Assembly (NCBI GenBank): GCA_964612485.1 | Contig: CAZTFF010000022.1 | Coordinates: 1-64,000, forward strand | DNA from: JAFGNV01 sp964612485 | GTDB taxonomy: Bacteria > Chloroflexota > Anaerolineae > 4572-78 > J111 | Direction: 5' to 3' | DNA length: 64,000 nt | In this document: in pieces, positions 48,966-58,249 of the stretch | Numbering within the stretch: the first letter of the stretch is position 1 | Layout of the letters: each line of letters begins with the position of its first letter | The notes under the pieces: model-generated | Database searches by the model: none | Seen by the model: only the letters and a program-made list of their open reading frames with translations | What the model was told of the DNA's origin: nothing | Translations under genes and position numbers: made by a program

Positions 48966-49991
48966 ATGAATATGAAAGCGGTAAGAAAAACGGCGGAAGG
49001 CCCCGGCCATGTTGAACTGTGTGAAGTACCGGTTCCTGAGATTGGGCCAAATGATGTGCTGATGAAGGTGTATGCTGCCGGGGTGTGTGGCAGCGATTTG
49101 TTGATTGAAGAAGATCGCCATTTTTACCGGGCGCCGGTTACGCAGGGGCACGAATATTCGGGCATTGCCTATCAGGTGGGGAAAAATGTCACCCGCGTGA
49201 AAGAGGGCGATAAATTTGTGGCCGATATCGAATGCGGCGGCGGCGATTGGCTGGGCGTGACCATCGATGGGGCGTTTGCGCCCTACATGCGCGTGCCGGA
49301 ACACGTGATTTACCGCGTCTCCGATCACGTGCCCCTGAAGCACGCCGGCATGACCGAGTTGATCGTGGCTACCCATCACCTGATCCAGGAACGAGCGCAG
49401 GTCAAAGTGGGCGATGATGTGGTGATCGTTGGCCCCGGCCCGATGGGGATTATGGCCGTGCAATACGCCAAAATTTGTGGCGCGCGGCGCGTGATTCTGG
49501 TGGGCCTCAAAAGTGATGAGAAACGGTTGGAAATTGGTCAACAAGTGGGCGCGGATCACATTGTTTACTCCGAAGACGGCCCGGGTAAGGCGGTGATGGA
49601 CATCACCGACGGCAAGGGAGCCGAGTTTGTGCTGGAATGTTCGGCCAGCGAGTTGGGCGTGCAGCACGCCATCGACTGCGCCCGCAAAGCGTACGAAGGC
49701 CCCGGCGGCAAAGGCGTGATCGTTTTCATCAGCCTGTGGGGGCGCAGCCTCAACGTCAACCTGGATCAGGTCAGCCTGGGCCAGCTTGATATCCGGGGCA
49801 GTTGGAGCTGGAACGGTCGGGAAACCTGGGAACACGCCGTAGATTTGCTGGAACGCGGCTTGTTCAAGTTCGATCCGGTGATTACCGGCTTTTATGAACT
49901 GGAAGAGTGGGAAACCGTGTTTGCCAATCTCCGCTCCAAAAAAGACCTGAAAGCAATGTTTTTGCCAAACGGCGAAGATTGGGCCAATTAA
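48966..49991 (+). CDS. MDR dehydrogenase lacking the structural zinc lobe
   Basis: 341 residues. The catalytic zinc residues are AAGVCGSDLL and THGHEYSG-like QGHEYSG. The NAD motif is VVIVGPGPMGIMAVQYAKICG. The lobe that usually holds four Cys is instead VADIECGGGDWLGVTIDGAF with a single Cys, so no structural zinc is expected. It oxidises an alcohol or polyol of unknown identity. AAGGAG precedes ATG 48966. Followed 2 nt later by a TIM-barrel isomerase, so the two may act in sequence. Confidence 0.8.
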   Translation: MNMKAVRKTAEGPGHVELCEVPVPEIGPNDVLMKVYAAGVCGSDLLIEEDRHFYRAPVTQGHEYSGIAYQVGKNVTRVKEGDKFVADIECGGGDWLGVTIDGAFAPYMRVPEHVIYRVSDHVPLKHAGMTELIVATHHLIQERAQVKVGDDVVIVGPGPMGIMAVQYAKICGARRVILVGLKSDEKRLEIGQQVGADHIVYSEDGPGKAVMDITDGKGAEFVLECSASELGVQHAIDCARKAYEGPGGKGVIVFISLWGRSLNVNLDQVSLGQLDIRGSWSWNGRETWEHAVDLLERGLFKFDPVITGFYELEEWETVFANLRSKKDLKAMFLPNGEDWAN

Positions 49992-49993
49992 TC

Positions 49994-50899
49994 ATGGAAA
50001 AATTCAAATACAGCTATTTTCAATTGACCTTTGGGCAAGAAGAAGCCTATCTGCACCCGGAAAAAACCTACGAACGGCTGAAAAAATACGGCTATGACGC
50101 TATCGAACTGTGCCCGCCCAAGGGTCGCTATGGCCTGGGCGTCAAAATGGAAGATTATGTAAAAACCCACGCCCAACTGAAGGCCGATTTTGGGCTGGAG
50201 GTGTCGTGCATCAATGAATGTTGGGGCGAAATGTGGGACCCCTATTCGCCCGAATACAAAACGCTGACCGAGCAAAAAACGGCGGATCTGGCAGTGTCCG
50301 AAACTAAATCTTCCATTGATTTTGGCGCGGAGTTGGGCGCGCGTTCTGTTACCATCGCGGTGGCTATTCACGATGCTATCACCGCCGACAATGTAGGCGA
50401 GTGTACTGCGATTGCCGTGGACGCCTTGCAGCGCATGGCCGATTACGCCAAACCCAAAAATGTCCAGTTGGTGTTTGAGGCTACCAATCATCTGGAAATG
50501 GGTAAATTTGTCAATACGGCGCTGAATCATAAACGCATGATCGAATTGACCGGGCGGGACAATATCGGTATCCAGCTTGATTGGTTCCACGTGAATCTGG
50601 AAGAACTCAATCCCTATGAGGCCGTGATGGACGCTGATCCTTTGCTGTGGCATCTCCATTTTCGTGATTCGAACTCGCTGACGCCGGGCTACGGCAAAAC
50701 CGATTTTAAAGCTGTGATGCGCGCGCTGAAAAAGACCGGTTACCAGGGTTATTGCACCATCGAAAGCGCGCCAATGGTGCCCGACGCCGACACCGCCGCC
50801 CAAGACGGCATTGAGTATTTGAAATTTATGGAACGAATTGCCGAATACCAGCTTAGCCCGGAATTTCCCAACGGCTACGCCTTACCAACATCCCTATAA
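49994..50899 (+). CDS. xylose-isomerase-like TIM-barrel sugar isomerase/epimerase
   Basis: 301 residues. The AP-endonuclease-2/xylose-isomerase-like barrel shows LKKYGYDAIELCPPKGRYG, LVFEATNH, GIQLDWFHVNLEELNP, WHLHFRDSN and YCTIESAP with metal-binding Glu, Asp and His residues. D-apiose isomerase and several epimerases belong here, so this is a candidate for aldose-ketose conversion of the island's sugar. No ribosome site is seen. The ATG lies 2 nt after the upstream stop, so coupling is likely. Confidence 0.8.
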   Translation: MEKFKYSYFQLTFGQEEAYLHPEKTYERLKKYGYDAIELCPPKGRYGLGVKMEDYVKTHAQLKADFGLEVSCINECWGEMWDPYSPEYKTLTEQKTADLAVSETKSSIDFGAELGARSVTIAVAIHDAITADNVGECTAIAVDALQRMADYAKPKNVQLVFEATNHLEMGKFVNTALNHKRMIELTGRDNIGIQLDWFHVNLEELNPYEAVMDADPLLWHLHFRDSNSLTPGYGKTDFKAVMRALKKTGYQGYCTIESAPMVPDADTAAQDGIEYLKFMERIAEYQLSPEFPNGYALPTSL

Positions 50900-50916
50900 C
50901 TTTTCAGGAGATAACT

Positions 50917-51513
50917 GTGGAATCTAACGAAATACTGGACCAAGCCAAAGCCATGATCCGGGCCGAGGGCGAGGTGCTCGTAGAGATTGCGGATCAATTA
51001 GATGAATCGTTTGTAGAAACCGTGCGGCTGGTGAGCGAATGCACCGGCACGATCATGGTGACGGGCGCAGGAACATCCGGCACCATTGCCCGCCGCATTG
51101 CTCATCTGCTGGCCACTTGCGGAATGACCGCGTTTTACATCAGCAGTGCCGAAGCGCTGCACGGCCCGTCGGCCTCGGTGAAGCCGGGCGATGTTCTGAT
51201 TGTTCTATCCAAAGCCGGCAAGAGCGCGGAACTGAACCAGTTTGCCGGCGTTGCCCGCCAGCGCGGCGCTAAAGTGATTGCCTGGACCTGGGAATCTGAA
51301 TCCCCGCTGGCCGAACTCAGTGATGTGGTGGTGATTGTGCGGCCCGACGTGAAAGGTGAAGGCGAAGGCGTGCTGCCCTTTGGCAGTTCGTTAGCCAACG
51401 GCGTGGTGGGCGATGCCCTGACCCTGGTGGCCAAGCGCCTCAGAGGGTTTGATTTGGCAACGTTGACTCAGACTCACCCCTCCGGGGCCACAGCCGAATT
51501 GGTCAGAAAATAA
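50917..51513 (+). CDS. SIS-domain sugar-phosphate isomerase-like protein
   Basis: 198 residues. The SIS fold shows IMVTGAGTSGTIARRIAHLLATCGMTAFYISSAEALHGPSASVKPGDVLIVLSKAGKSAELNQF, the phosphosugar-binding signature with the Ser/Thr loop. GPSASVKPGD resembles arabinose-5-phosphate isomerase and hexulose-6-phosphate isomerase. It probably isomerises a ketose phosphate of the pathway. GTG start, with AGGAGATAA upstream. Confidence 0.78.
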   Translation: MESNEILDQAKAMIRAEGEVLVEIADQLDESFVETVRLVSECTGTIMVTGAGTSGTIARRIAHLLATCGMTAFYISSAEALHGPSASVKPGDVLIVLSKAGKSAELNQFAGVARQRGAKVIAWTWESESPLAELSDVVVIVRPDVKGEGEGVLPFGSSLANGVVGDALTLVAKRLRGFDLATLTQTHPSGATAELVRK

Positions 51514-51523
51514 ACAACAAAAA

Positions 51524-51590
51524 TAGCAGGGTAGCAAAGTAGCAAAATAGAGATACCTTGTTCCCCTGTTACCCTGCTACCTTGAAAACT
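51524..51590. repeat. GTAGCAGGG-type inverted repeat, second copy
   Basis: AGCAGGGTAGCAAAGTAGC on the left and TGTTACCCTGCTACCTTG on the right form an imperfect palindrome. The right arm recurs at 9174-9245. Intergenic dispersed repeat; no frame. Confidence 0.5.
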
Positions 51591-51608
51591 CACTTGGAGG
51601 TGATTCAC

Positions 51609-53165
51609 ATGGCAGATTATCTATTAGGTATCGACTATGGAACCGGGGGCTGCAAAGCCTGTATCATCAACCCCGATGGCGATGTTTTAGGCTTTGCGTT
51701 TAAGGAATATCCCTTTTTCCACGACAAACCAGGTTGGTCCGAACACGATCCTGTTTTGTACTGGACCTTTGCCTGTGAAATGATCAAAGATTGTATCACC
51801 CAGGCCCGCATCAACCCCAGCGAAATCCGGGGGATGGCTGTTTCTTCGGCGCTGCCCTCCATGGTGATGGTGGATAAAGACCACAACCCCATTCACCGGG
51901 CCTATAACCTGATGGACCGCCGGGCCACCAAAGAGGTGGATTGGCTTAATGAGAATATCGGCGGAGAGCGCATCCAGAAACTCACCGCCAACAGAATAGA
52001 AGACCATCCCTCGCTGGTCAATCTGCTGTGGGAAAAGAATAATCGCCCCGATTCATTTAAGAAAATTTGGAAAGCGCTGACCATCGACGGTTTTGTGACG
52101 CTCAAGTTGACCGGGCAGCCGGTGGCTATTTACGGCTCCGCCGAATTCTACGGCGTGGCCTATGACCTGGCCAACAATAAGTTTGATGAGCAAATGCTGG
52201 CCGAGATTGGGATTGATCCCGATCTTATCCCCCCCTTGCACCGCTGCGAAGAGATTATTGGTGAAGTAACCCCCCAGGCCGCCGAAGAAGCGGGGCTGGC
52301 GCCCGGAATCCCGGTTTGCGCCGGGCAGGTAGATTTCAACGCCAGTTGCGTGGCCGCCGGCGTGGTGGCCGAAGGCGATATTATGAGCAACCTGGGCACG
52401 GTGGGCAACTTTGGCGTGATCCACAAGAGTACCGAATTTAATTTTTCCGAGGTGGGCCTGTCGATGATCAACCTGGCCTTTACCGTTGATTCGGCCAACA
52501 CTTACGTTACCATCCCCTCGACCACGACCGGTGGACAGTCCATTCGTTACCTGCGCGATAACTTCTCCCAATATGAGGTAGAAGCGGAACGGGTGCTGGG
52601 CGTTTCCTCTTACGACCTGCTCAATATGCAGGCGGCCAAAGTGCCCGTGGGCAGCAATGGCCTCATCATTTTGCCCTATCTGATGGGTGAGCGGACACCG
52701 ATCTGGGACGTGTACGCGCGCGGCGTGGTGTTTGGCCTTTCGTTGAACCACACCAAGGGCCATCTGGTGCGGGCTATGATGGAAGCGGTGGCTTATGCCC
52801 TGTACGACTCCTACCAACTGATCCTCAAATCGGGCATCAAAATCAATTACCCCCTGGTGCTGAATGAGGGCGGCGCGGTCAGCCCGCTGTGGCGGCAGAT
52901 TATCAGCGATGTGTTCAACGTGCCGCTGGTGCTGGTCAAACGCCGAACCGGCGCGCCCTTTGGCGATGCGATCCTGGCCGGGGTGGCCACCGGCATCTTC
53001 AAAGATTTTTCGGTGGCTAAAGAGTGGGCGGAGTATATCGAACTGATGGAGCCAAACCAGGCTAACCACGAGCGCTATCTGGAATACTTTGCCCTTTACA
53101 AAAAAATATACAACAACGTCAAAGACAATTTCAAAGAACTGGCCGATTTGCGAGACCGCTCATAG
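51609..53165 (+). CDS. FGGY-family carbohydrate kinase (xylulokinase-like)
   Basis: 518 residues. The N-terminal GIDYGTGGCKACIINPDG is the phosphate-1 motif, and AVSSALPSMVMVDKDHNPIHRAYNLMDRRA binds sugar. The C-terminal half has GTVGNFGV, FGDAILAGVATGIFKDF and NEGGAVSPLWRQIISDVFNVP, the FGGY signature region. It phosphorylates a ketose such as xylulose or, in apiose pathways, apulose. GGAGGTGA precedes the ATG. Distinct from the PfkB kinase of the LacI operon. Confidence 0.88.
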   Translation: MADYLLGIDYGTGGCKACIINPDGDVLGFAFKEYPFFHDKPGWSEHDPVLYWTFACEMIKDCITQARINPSEIRGMAVSSALPSMVMVDKDHNPIHRAYNLMDRRATKEVDWLNENIGGERIQKLTANRIEDHPSLVNLLWEKNNRPDSFKKIWKALTIDGFVTLKLTGQPVAIYGSAEFYGVAYDLANNKFDEQMLAEIGIDPDLIPPLHRCEEIIGEVTPQAAEEAGLAPGIPVCAGQVDFNASCVAAGVVAEGDIMSNLGTVGNFGVIHKSTEFNFSEVGLSMINLAFTVDSANTYVTIPSTTTGGQSIRYLRDNFSQYEVEAERVLGVSSYDLLNMQAAKVPVGSNGLIILPYLMGERTPIWDVYARGVVFGLSLNHTKGHLVRAMMEAVAYALYDSYQLILKSGIKINYPLVLNEGGAVSPLWRQIISDVFNVPLVLVKRRTGAPFGDAILAGVATGIFKDFSVAKEWAEYIELMEPNQANHERYLEYFALYKKIYNNVKDNFKELADLRDRS

Positions 53166-53406
53166 ACAAAAATTCCCCGAAGGGGCGGGGGGAGTAGTTC
53201 TCCCTCATAGTCCCCCCTTCCCTGTGCGGCTATCGCACAGGTACACATTTTTGATCGCGAATATCTGCGAAGAACGCAGTGAAGACACAAGGGCGCAGAG
53301 GGAAAAGCCTTTTTCTTTCGAAAGGCTGGAACGCTGCGCCTTTGTCTTCTCTATCTATGCCTTGAGTTTGTTAATTTGGTTGTGAAAGCATGGAAAAAGG
53401 ATAAAT
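53166..53406. repeat. intergenic region with three hairpins
   Basis: A perfect hairpin CCTGTGCG-GCTAT-CGCACAGG lies at 53220-53240. A longer imperfect pair GAAGACACAAGGGCGCAG (53280-53297) / CTGCGCCTTTGTCTTC (53336-53351) surrounds AAAGCCTTTTT...GAAAGGCT. A C/G-rich hairpin precedes both. No T run, so not classic terminators; no gene is seen. Confidence 0.5.
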
Positions 53407-54243
53407 ATGATAAACAAAATTACCGATGCAGCAACATTACACAACGGCGTCAAAATGCCCTGGTTGGGGCTGGGTGTCCTTTACGTTGACGAGGGCGAGG
53501 CGGTGGAGAACGCGGTGCGCTGGGCGTTGGAGGCCGGCTATCGCCATATTGATACGGCGGCCATTTACGGCAACGAGGTTGGCGTAGGCCGGAGCATCAA
53601 ACAAAGCGGCATCCCGCGAGAAGAGATCTTTGTTACGAGCAAGGTCTGGAATCGGGATCAGGGCTATGATCAAACATTGGCCGCCTTTGATCTCAGCTTG
53701 CAGCGCCTGGATATGCAGTATGTTGATCTTTATTTGATCCACTGGCCGGTAGAGGGTACGTTCAAAGAAACGTGGCGGGCGCTGGAAACTATCTACCAAT
53801 CGGGCCGGGCGCGCGCCATCGGCGTTAGCAACTTTCTGGCGCACCATCTGGCCGATTTGCTCGACAGCGCTCAGATAGTGCCTATGGTGGATCAGGTTGA
53901 GTTTCACCCTTACTTGCAGCAGCCTGATTTGCAGGCGTTTTGTAAGGATCACCAGATTCAGTTGGAAGCCTGGCGGCCAATTATGAAGGGCCGGGTAAAT
54001 CAGGTGCCGGAATTGGTTGAGTTGGGGCGGAAATATGGCAAAACCCCGGTTCAGATCACCGTGCGCTGGATGATCCAACGTGGGGTGGTGGCCATCCCTA
54101 AATCTGAACACCAGGAACGGATCCAAAGTAATGCCGACATCTTTGATTTTGAACTCGACTCGTCAGACCTCAACGTGATTGATGGATTAGACCGTCACGA
54201 GCGTTTGGGAACCGATCCAGACGATTTTCATTTTGATTTCTAA
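53407..54243 (+). CDS. aldo/keto reductase
   Basis: 278 residues, typical AKR length. The catalytic tetrad is Asp and Tyr in HIDTAAIYGNE, Lys in VTSKVWNRD and His in LYLIHWP. ARAIGVSNF and the C-terminal VVAIPKSEHQERIQSNADIFDFELDS bind NADPH. It reduces a carbonyl to an alcohol with NADPH, probably an aldose or ketose of the island. AAAAAGGA precedes the ATG. Confidence 0.9.
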   Translation: MINKITDAATLHNGVKMPWLGLGVLYVDEGEAVENAVRWALEAGYRHIDTAAIYGNEVGVGRSIKQSGIPREEIFVTSKVWNRDQGYDQTLAAFDLSLQRLDMQYVDLYLIHWPVEGTFKETWRALETIYQSGRARAIGVSNFLAHHLADLLDSAQIVPMVDQVEFHPYLQQPDLQAFCKDHQIQLEAWRPIMKGRVNQVPELVELGRKYGKTPVQITVRWMIQRGVVAIPKSEHQERIQSNADIFDFELDSSDLNVIDGLDRHERLGTDPDDFHFDF

Positions 54244-54258
54244 AAGGGAGTACACGAT

Positions 54259-55122
54259 ATGCCTTTGGTAAATTCTAAAACAATTCTGGCCGAGGCCAGA
54301 CGAAAAAGATACGGGATCCCCAGCCTGCTGGCAGGCGGCACCGAGATGATCATCGGCCAGATCAAGGCGGCGGAAGCAAAACGCTCCCCTTTGATCCTGG
54401 CCTTCAACCAGAAGGTCACTCCCAAAACGCCGCTGGCCTTGGGTCTGACTTTGGCCGTCACGGCGGCGCGGCAGGCCCAGGTGCCGGTGGCCACCATCCT
54501 GGATCACGGCCACGGCATCGAAGATATTATGCAGGCCATTCAGGCCGGCACCTCGTCGGTGATGTTTGATGGCTCTCACCTGCCTTACGAGGAAAATGTG
54601 CGGCAGACCCGGGAGATAGTCAAAATAGCCCACGCCGTGGGCGTGTGTGTGGAGGCTGAATTGGGCGGCATTGCCGGCTCTTCCATTGATCTGGCCGATG
54701 CCGGCCCGGAAAGCCGGCTCACCGACCCCGATCAGGCCGCGGATTTTGTGGCTCAAACCGGTGTGGATGTGCTGGCAATCTCGTTTGGCAACGCCCACGG
54801 CGTGTATCAGGGGCAGCCTGAATTGGATCTGGAGCGTGTGCAAAAAATCCATGCCAGGGTCGATATTCCACTGGCCATGCACGGCGCGTCGGGTCTGGCT
54901 GCGGAGGATTACCCCCGCATCATCAGCAGCGGCATCAGCAAGATTTGTTACTACACGGCGATGGCCCGTGGGGCCAGCCAGGACCTCAAACAAATGTTAG
55001 TTGAGGCTGAGGCCGATTCCCTGATCTACCACAACATCATCAACCGGGCCATTGATTATTTCTGCGCCGAAAGCCAAAAATTGTTTGATCTGGTTGGCGC
55101 TGTGGGCGTGATCGATAATTAA
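54259..55122 (+). CDS. class II aldolase (fructose-bisphosphate/tagatose-bisphosphate type)
   Basis: 287 residues. The zinc residues are in LDHGHG, CVEAELGGIAG, FGNAHGVYQG and AMHGASGLAAED. Class II (FbaA/GatY/KbaY) aldolases cleave ketose phosphates to DHAP and an aldehyde. HGHGIEDI replaces the commoner HLDHG form, so the substrate may differ from fructose bisphosphate. Context suggests cleavage of a pathway ketose phosphate. AAAAGGGAG precedes the ATG. Confidence 0.85.
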   Translation: MPLVNSKTILAEARRKRYGIPSLLAGGTEMIIGQIKAAEAKRSPLILAFNQKVTPKTPLALGLTLAVTAARQAQVPVATILDHGHGIEDIMQAIQAGTSSVMFDGSHLPYEENVRQTREIVKIAHAVGVCVEAELGGIAGSSIDLADAGPESRLTDPDQAADFVAQTGVDVLAISFGNAHGVYQGQPELDLERVQKIHARVDIPLAMHGASGLAAEDYPRIISSGISKICYYTAMARGASQDLKQMLVEAEADSLIYHNIINRAIDYFCAESQKLFDLVGAVGVIDN

Positions 55123-55181
55123 TCTTTGTCTAAAAACGTAGGCTCAATTATTGAACAGTCATCATGCAGAAAGGGAAAGCA

Positions 55182-57158
55182 ATGAAGCTGCCCAAAAATG
55201 TCTTGTATTACGGTAAAGATGAACCACTGCCGGAGCAGCAACCGCTGCGGGGCGGCCCCCTGTCGCTGGTTTACGAGGCCGGTGATCTGCGTTACATCCG
55301 GCTGGGAGAACATGAGATTTTGCGCCGCGTTTATGTGGCGTTGCGGGACCGCAATTGGGGCACTGTCACCCCGGCGATTTCCAATGTGCAGATGGACGTT
55401 GCCGATGACTCTTTTCGCATCACTTATGATGTGGAAAACAAGCAGGATGAAATTGATTTTGTCTGGCAGGGAACCATCACAGGCGATAACCGGGGTACGG
55501 TTACATTTCAGATGGACGGCACCGCCCGCTCCACGTTTTTACGCAACCGGCTGGGCTTTTGCGTGCTCCATCCGATGGATTGCGCCGGCATTGATTGCCG
55601 GATCGAGCATACCGATGGCTCGGTAGATGAGAGCGTCTTTCCGGTGCAGATTGCCCGGCAGTTGATTATTGACGGGCAGGTCAAGCCGGTTCAGCCTTTT
55701 AACGAGATGCAGGCGATGGCATACGAGATTGCGCCCGGTCTTTTGGCGGAAATCCGTTTTGCCGGCGATATTTTTGAAATGGAAGACCAGCGTAACTGGA
55801 CCGATGCCTCGTACAAAACCTACTGCACGCCGCTGCGGCTGCCCTTCCCGGTGGAGGTCAAGGCCGGCACAGAGATCCACCAATCGATCACCCTGTCTCT
55901 ACAGGGCGATGTGCCCGACCTTTCCTCCGAAACCACCGCGCCGGCCTTGACCTTTGCTGTGGGCGCATCCCCCAGCCGGCCCTTCCCCCGCCTTGGCCTG
56001 GGAGTGGCCGGCCACGAGTATCCCCTCAGCGAGAAAGAATTGCGCCGTCTCCAAGCCCTCAACCTTTCCCACCTGCGGGTGGGGTTGCGTCTGTCTGAGC
56101 CGGATTACGAGGCCAGACTGCGCCGGGCCGCCGGAGAAGCCTGGGCCTTGGACATTCCCTTGGAAGTTGCGCTCTTTCTTTCCGATGCCGCTGCTGAGGA
56201 ACTCAAAGCGTTGGCCGGCATTCTGAAAGAGGTGCAGCCTCCGGTGTGGGCCTGGCTCATCTTCCACCAGGCTGAGGCCTCGACCTCCGAGAAATGGGTT
56301 GATCTGGCCCGTGAATATCTGGCCGATTACGATCCGGCGGCCAAGATTGGCGGGGGCACCAATATTTTCTTCACCGAACTCAACCGGGATCGCCCGCCGG
56401 TGCAGGCGTTTGATCTGGCCTGTTATTCGCTCAACCCGCAGGTTCACGCCTTTGATAACCGTTCGCTGGTGGAAACGCTGGCCGCTCAGGCCGCCACCGT
56501 GGCGAGCGCCCGCCACTTTGTGGGCGAGGTGCCGCTGGGCGTCAGCCCGGTAACATTGAAAATGCGCTTTAATCCCCACGCTACCGGCCCCGAACCGGAA
56601 CCGGCGCCGGGCGCACTGCCGCCTCCGGTCGATGAACGCCAGATGTCGTTGTTTGGGGCCGGTTGGACCGCGGGCAGCCTGAAATATCTGAGCCAGAGTG
56701 ATACCCAAAGCCTGACTTACTACGAAACCACCGGCTGGCGCGGCGTGATGGAAACGGAGGCTGGATCGCCGCTGCCGGAGAAATTCCAATCTTTGCCCGG
56801 CGCGGTTTTTCCGCTCTATCACGTGCTGGCCGATGTGGGCGAGTTTGCCGGCGGCCAGGTTGTGCCGGCCACGTCCAGCGATATTCTGATGGTAGATGGC
56901 CTGGCGCTTAGTAAAGCGGGCCAAACGCGGATAATTCTGGCCAATCTCAGCGCCGGGCCGCAGCAGGTTGAAGTGCAGAATCTGGCCGATGAAGTTCGCG
57001 TGCGTTATCTGGATGAAACCAATGTATTGAGCGGGATGGAGTCGCCGGAAAAATATCGTGCGGAGTCGGGCGAACTGCATCAAACCACCAACGGAGTTTT
57101 GATAGTCCAACTGCGGCCCTACGCCCTGGCCCGTATCGACAGTATCGGAGGAGTTTAA
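55182..57158 (+). CDS. apnL: D-apionate lactonase-like protein
   Basis: 658 residues. Strong family words: LSLVYEAGDLRYIRLG, RRVYVALRDRNWGT, TARSTFLRNRLGFCVLHP, FEMEDQRNWTDASYKTYC and LPFPVEVKAGTEIHQS. These match the apionate lactonase (ApnL) family as I remember it, which opens D-apionolactone made by apiose dehydrogenase. No signal peptide, so cytosolic. ATG 55182 follows AAGGGA. The identification is by recalled family sequence only, hence moderate confidence. It is the best single clue to the island's substrate. Confidence 0.7.
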   Translation: MKLPKNVLYYGKDEPLPEQQPLRGGPLSLVYEAGDLRYIRLGEHEILRRVYVALRDRNWGTVTPAISNVQMDVADDSFRITYDVENKQDEIDFVWQGTITGDNRGTVTFQMDGTARSTFLRNRLGFCVLHPMDCAGIDCRIEHTDGSVDESVFPVQIARQLIIDGQVKPVQPFNEMQAMAYEIAPGLLAEIRFAGDIFEMEDQRNWTDASYKTYCTPLRLPFPVEVKAGTEIHQSITLSLQGDVPDLSSETTAPALTFAVGASPSRPFPRLGLGVAGHEYPLSEKELRRLQALNLSHLRVGLRLSEPDYEARLRRAAGEAWALDIPLEVALFLSDAAAEELKALAGILKEVQPPVWAWLIFHQAEASTSEKWVDLAREYLADYDPAAKIGGGTNIFFTELNRDRPPVQAFDLACYSLNPQVHAFDNRSLVETLAAQAATVASARHFVGEVPLGVSPVTLKMRFNPHATGPEPEPAPGALPPPVDERQMSLFGAGWTAGSLKYLSQSDTQSLTYYETTGWRGVMETEAGSPLPEKFQSLPGAVFPLYHVLADVGEFAGGQVVPATSSDILMVDGLALSKAGQTRIILANLSAGPQQVEVQNLADEVRVRYLDETNVLSGMESPEKYRAESGELHQTTNGVLIVQLRPYALARIDSIGGV

Positions 57159-57160
57159 AA

Positions 57161-58204
57161 ATGACCACCATGGTAACGTCCGCGCCGGCCAAGATCATTC
57201 TCTGCGGCGATCACGGCGTTAATCGCCAGCAGCCTGCTTTATCAACCACGGCCGATATGCGCACATTCTGCCGTGTCACCACCCGCTCCGAGCAAGATTA
57301 TCGTTTCCGGTCGGGACGCCATGAAGCGCAGTACTCACGGGAGCAACTGTTGGCTTTCAAGGCTGAAGTTGACGCCCTGCGCGAGGCCAACGAGCTGGAC
57401 GAAATCCGCGAGCGCGCCAGAGACTTTTTTGCGCCCACCCGCTACGTGCTGACCTATGTGGTGGATCAGGTAGACGGGCCGGGCCTGGATATCGAATGGC
57501 GCTCCTCGCTGCCGGTCAGTTCCGGGCTGGGATCAGGCGCGGCGGCTTCCACCTCGATGGCGCTGGCCGCGTTCCACCTGGCCGGCCACGACCCAACGGC
57601 AGACGAGATCATTTTTGCGGCCTGGCAGGGCGACACCATTGCTCATGGCGGCATCGCCTCCAGTCTGGATAGCAGCACCATCGCCCTGGGCGGCCTGATC
57701 AAATATACCGTGGCCGAGGGAGCGGAACCGTTGCCTATTTCGGCCTCATTGCCGTTGGTGATTGGTGAAGCGTTTGTGGCGGATCGAAGCACTGCAAAAT
57801 TGAATACGCGCGTGCGCAAATATCTGGAGGCGCACCCGGCCAAGATGCATCTTTTCCGGGATATGGGCTATCTGGTGCGGCAGATCATCAAGGCTCTGGA
57901 AACCAACGATCTGGTCACGCTGGGCCATTTGTTCAACCTGCACCAGCTTATTCAAGATAAAATTGGCACATGCGCCCCCGAAAACGAGCAACTTATTGAA
58001 GCCGCCATTGGAGCCGGCGCTTTTGGGGCCAAGATTGCCGGGGCCGGCGGCGGCGGCATCATCATTGCCGTGGCCGAGCCGAGCCAACAGGCGGCGGTTG
58101 CGGCGGCCATCAATGCGGCCGGCGGTAAAAGTTATGTTGTCACCACCGGAACACCGGGCATCCAGATAGAGCCTGAAGAAAAATGGAACGCAGCCCCGGT
58201 GTGA
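57161..58204 (+). CDS. GHMP-family kinase (mevalonate-kinase-like)
   Basis: 347 residues. The motifs are SAPAKIILCGDHGV (N-terminal), LPVSSGLGSGAAASTSM (phosphate loop) and KIAGAGGGGIIIAVA (C-terminal). The layout matches mevalonate kinase, but the sugar-island context suggests another small alcohol or sugar acid substrate. GGAGGAG precedes the ATG; only 2 nt separate it from the lactonase gene, so they are one operon. Confidence 0.82.
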   Translation: MTTMVTSAPAKIILCGDHGVNRQQPALSTTADMRTFCRVTTRSEQDYRFRSGRHEAQYSREQLLAFKAEVDALREANELDEIRERARDFFAPTRYVLTYVVDQVDGPGLDIEWRSSLPVSSGLGSGAAASTSMALAAFHLAGHDPTADEIIFAAWQGDTIAHGGIASSLDSSTIALGGLIKYTVAEGAEPLPISASLPLVIGEAFVADRSTAKLNTRVRKYLEAHPAKMHLFRDMGYLVRQIIKALETNDLVTLGHLFNLHQLIQDKIGTCAPENEQLIEAAIGAGAFGAKIAGAGGGGIIIAVAEPSQQAAVAAAINAAGGKSYVVTTGTPGIQIEPEEKWNAAPV

Positions 58205-58249
58205 TTATATCATTTCATAAACTTATTTAATGCAATAGAAAGGCACATA

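Noticed and set aside
51635..53069. Minus-strand frames opposite the FGGY kinase
   Set aside because: Shadow frames with no domain signature; the sense frame carries the full FGGY motifs.
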